64,000 nt of DNA, from the NCBI RefSeq assembly GCF_029277445.1, contig NZ_CP119566.1:2482001-2546000 (forward strand), in the 5' to 3' direction. Origin of the DNA: Pararhizobium qamdonense (GTDB lineage: Bacteria; Pseudomonadota; Alphaproteobacteria; Rhizobiales; Rhizobiaceae). Below are positions 63,961 to 64,000 of this stretch, piece after piece (positions within the stretch are counted from its first letter, which is position 1; the number at the start of each line of letters is the position of its first letter). A program made the position numbers and the translations under genes. The notes under the pieces are model-generated. The model saw nothing but the letters and a program-made list of their open reading frames with translations, ran no database searches and had not been told where the DNA came from.

Positions 63961-64000
63961 GCGGATACGCCTCGTTACTAAACTGTCCTTTCGGAAGGAT

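Overview
The window is a gene-dense, high-GC stretch of an alphaproteobacterial chromosome, most likely from the Rhizobiaceae (Rhizobium, Neorhizobium, Pararhizobium or Agrobacterium relatives). The evidence is the petABC (fbcFBC) operon with an ABC-exporter pair and trmL upstream of it, a malic enzyme fused to a phosphotransacetylase-like domain, a riboswitch-controlled bluB, a class II DAHP synthase beginning MVQNW, DUF2865 and DUF971 proteins, and a 2310-residue GPR/RgsE-like polar-growth protein. I see no rRNA, tRNA, CRISPR array, insertion sequence or prophage.

Layout: 1-1.7 kb, 3' part of a chemotaxis transducer. 1.8-6.9 kb, moaA, DUF971 protein, a MarR regulator divergent from an alpha/beta hydrolase, an FMN-binding PPOX-class protein, and two exported proteins (one a VanY-like peptidase). 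6.9-18.1 kb, a diguanylate cyclase, fumC, an L,D-transpeptidase, gph, rpiA, a DUF2059 protein, gor, class II DAHP synthase and a GFA-family protein, ending in a palindromic intergenic repeat. 18.2-24.3 kb, a two-HTH protein, orphan TadE/TadG-like proteins, a DUF1003 protein and an LTA-synthase-like phosphoglycerol transferase. 24.6-31.4 kb, nadE, a TolB-like propeller, a LacI regulator divergent from a PhyH dioxygenase plus SDR, and bluB behind a cobalamin riboswitch. 31.4-34.4 kb, a DUF2865 protein and a luxI/luxR quorum-sensing pair. 34.4-48.3 kb, malic enzyme, an LpxH-like phosphoesterase, an MFS transporter, a DgcA-type epimerase, an Mla/MCE lipid-transport operon, a BON protein, a small exported protein, hemF, a soxR/flavin-reductase divergon and trmL. 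48.4-56.1 kb, a possible leader peptide, two ABC exporters and petABC. 56.2-64 kb, a MazF/PemK-type toxin-antitoxin pair and the giant coiled-coil protein.

Most genes are core metabolism and envelope biology: central carbon flow (fumC, malic enzyme, rpiA, gph), redox and respiration (gor, soxR, petABC), cofactors (moaA, nadE, bluB, hemF) and envelope building (L,D-transpeptidase, VanY, LTA-synthase-like enzyme, Mla system, GPR-like protein). The most interesting regulatory structures are at luxI (lux box, a hairpin that sequesters the ribosome-binding site, and a perfect 19-bp hairpin between luxR and luxI), at the luxR/malic enzyme junction (two abutting dyads and a plus-strand terminator with no annotated gene feeding it), at the soxR divergon (a textbook SoxR box in a 19-bp spacer), and in the leader of the ABC exporters. 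The most likely under-described system is the toxin-antitoxin pair, whose antitoxin shows no family I recognise.
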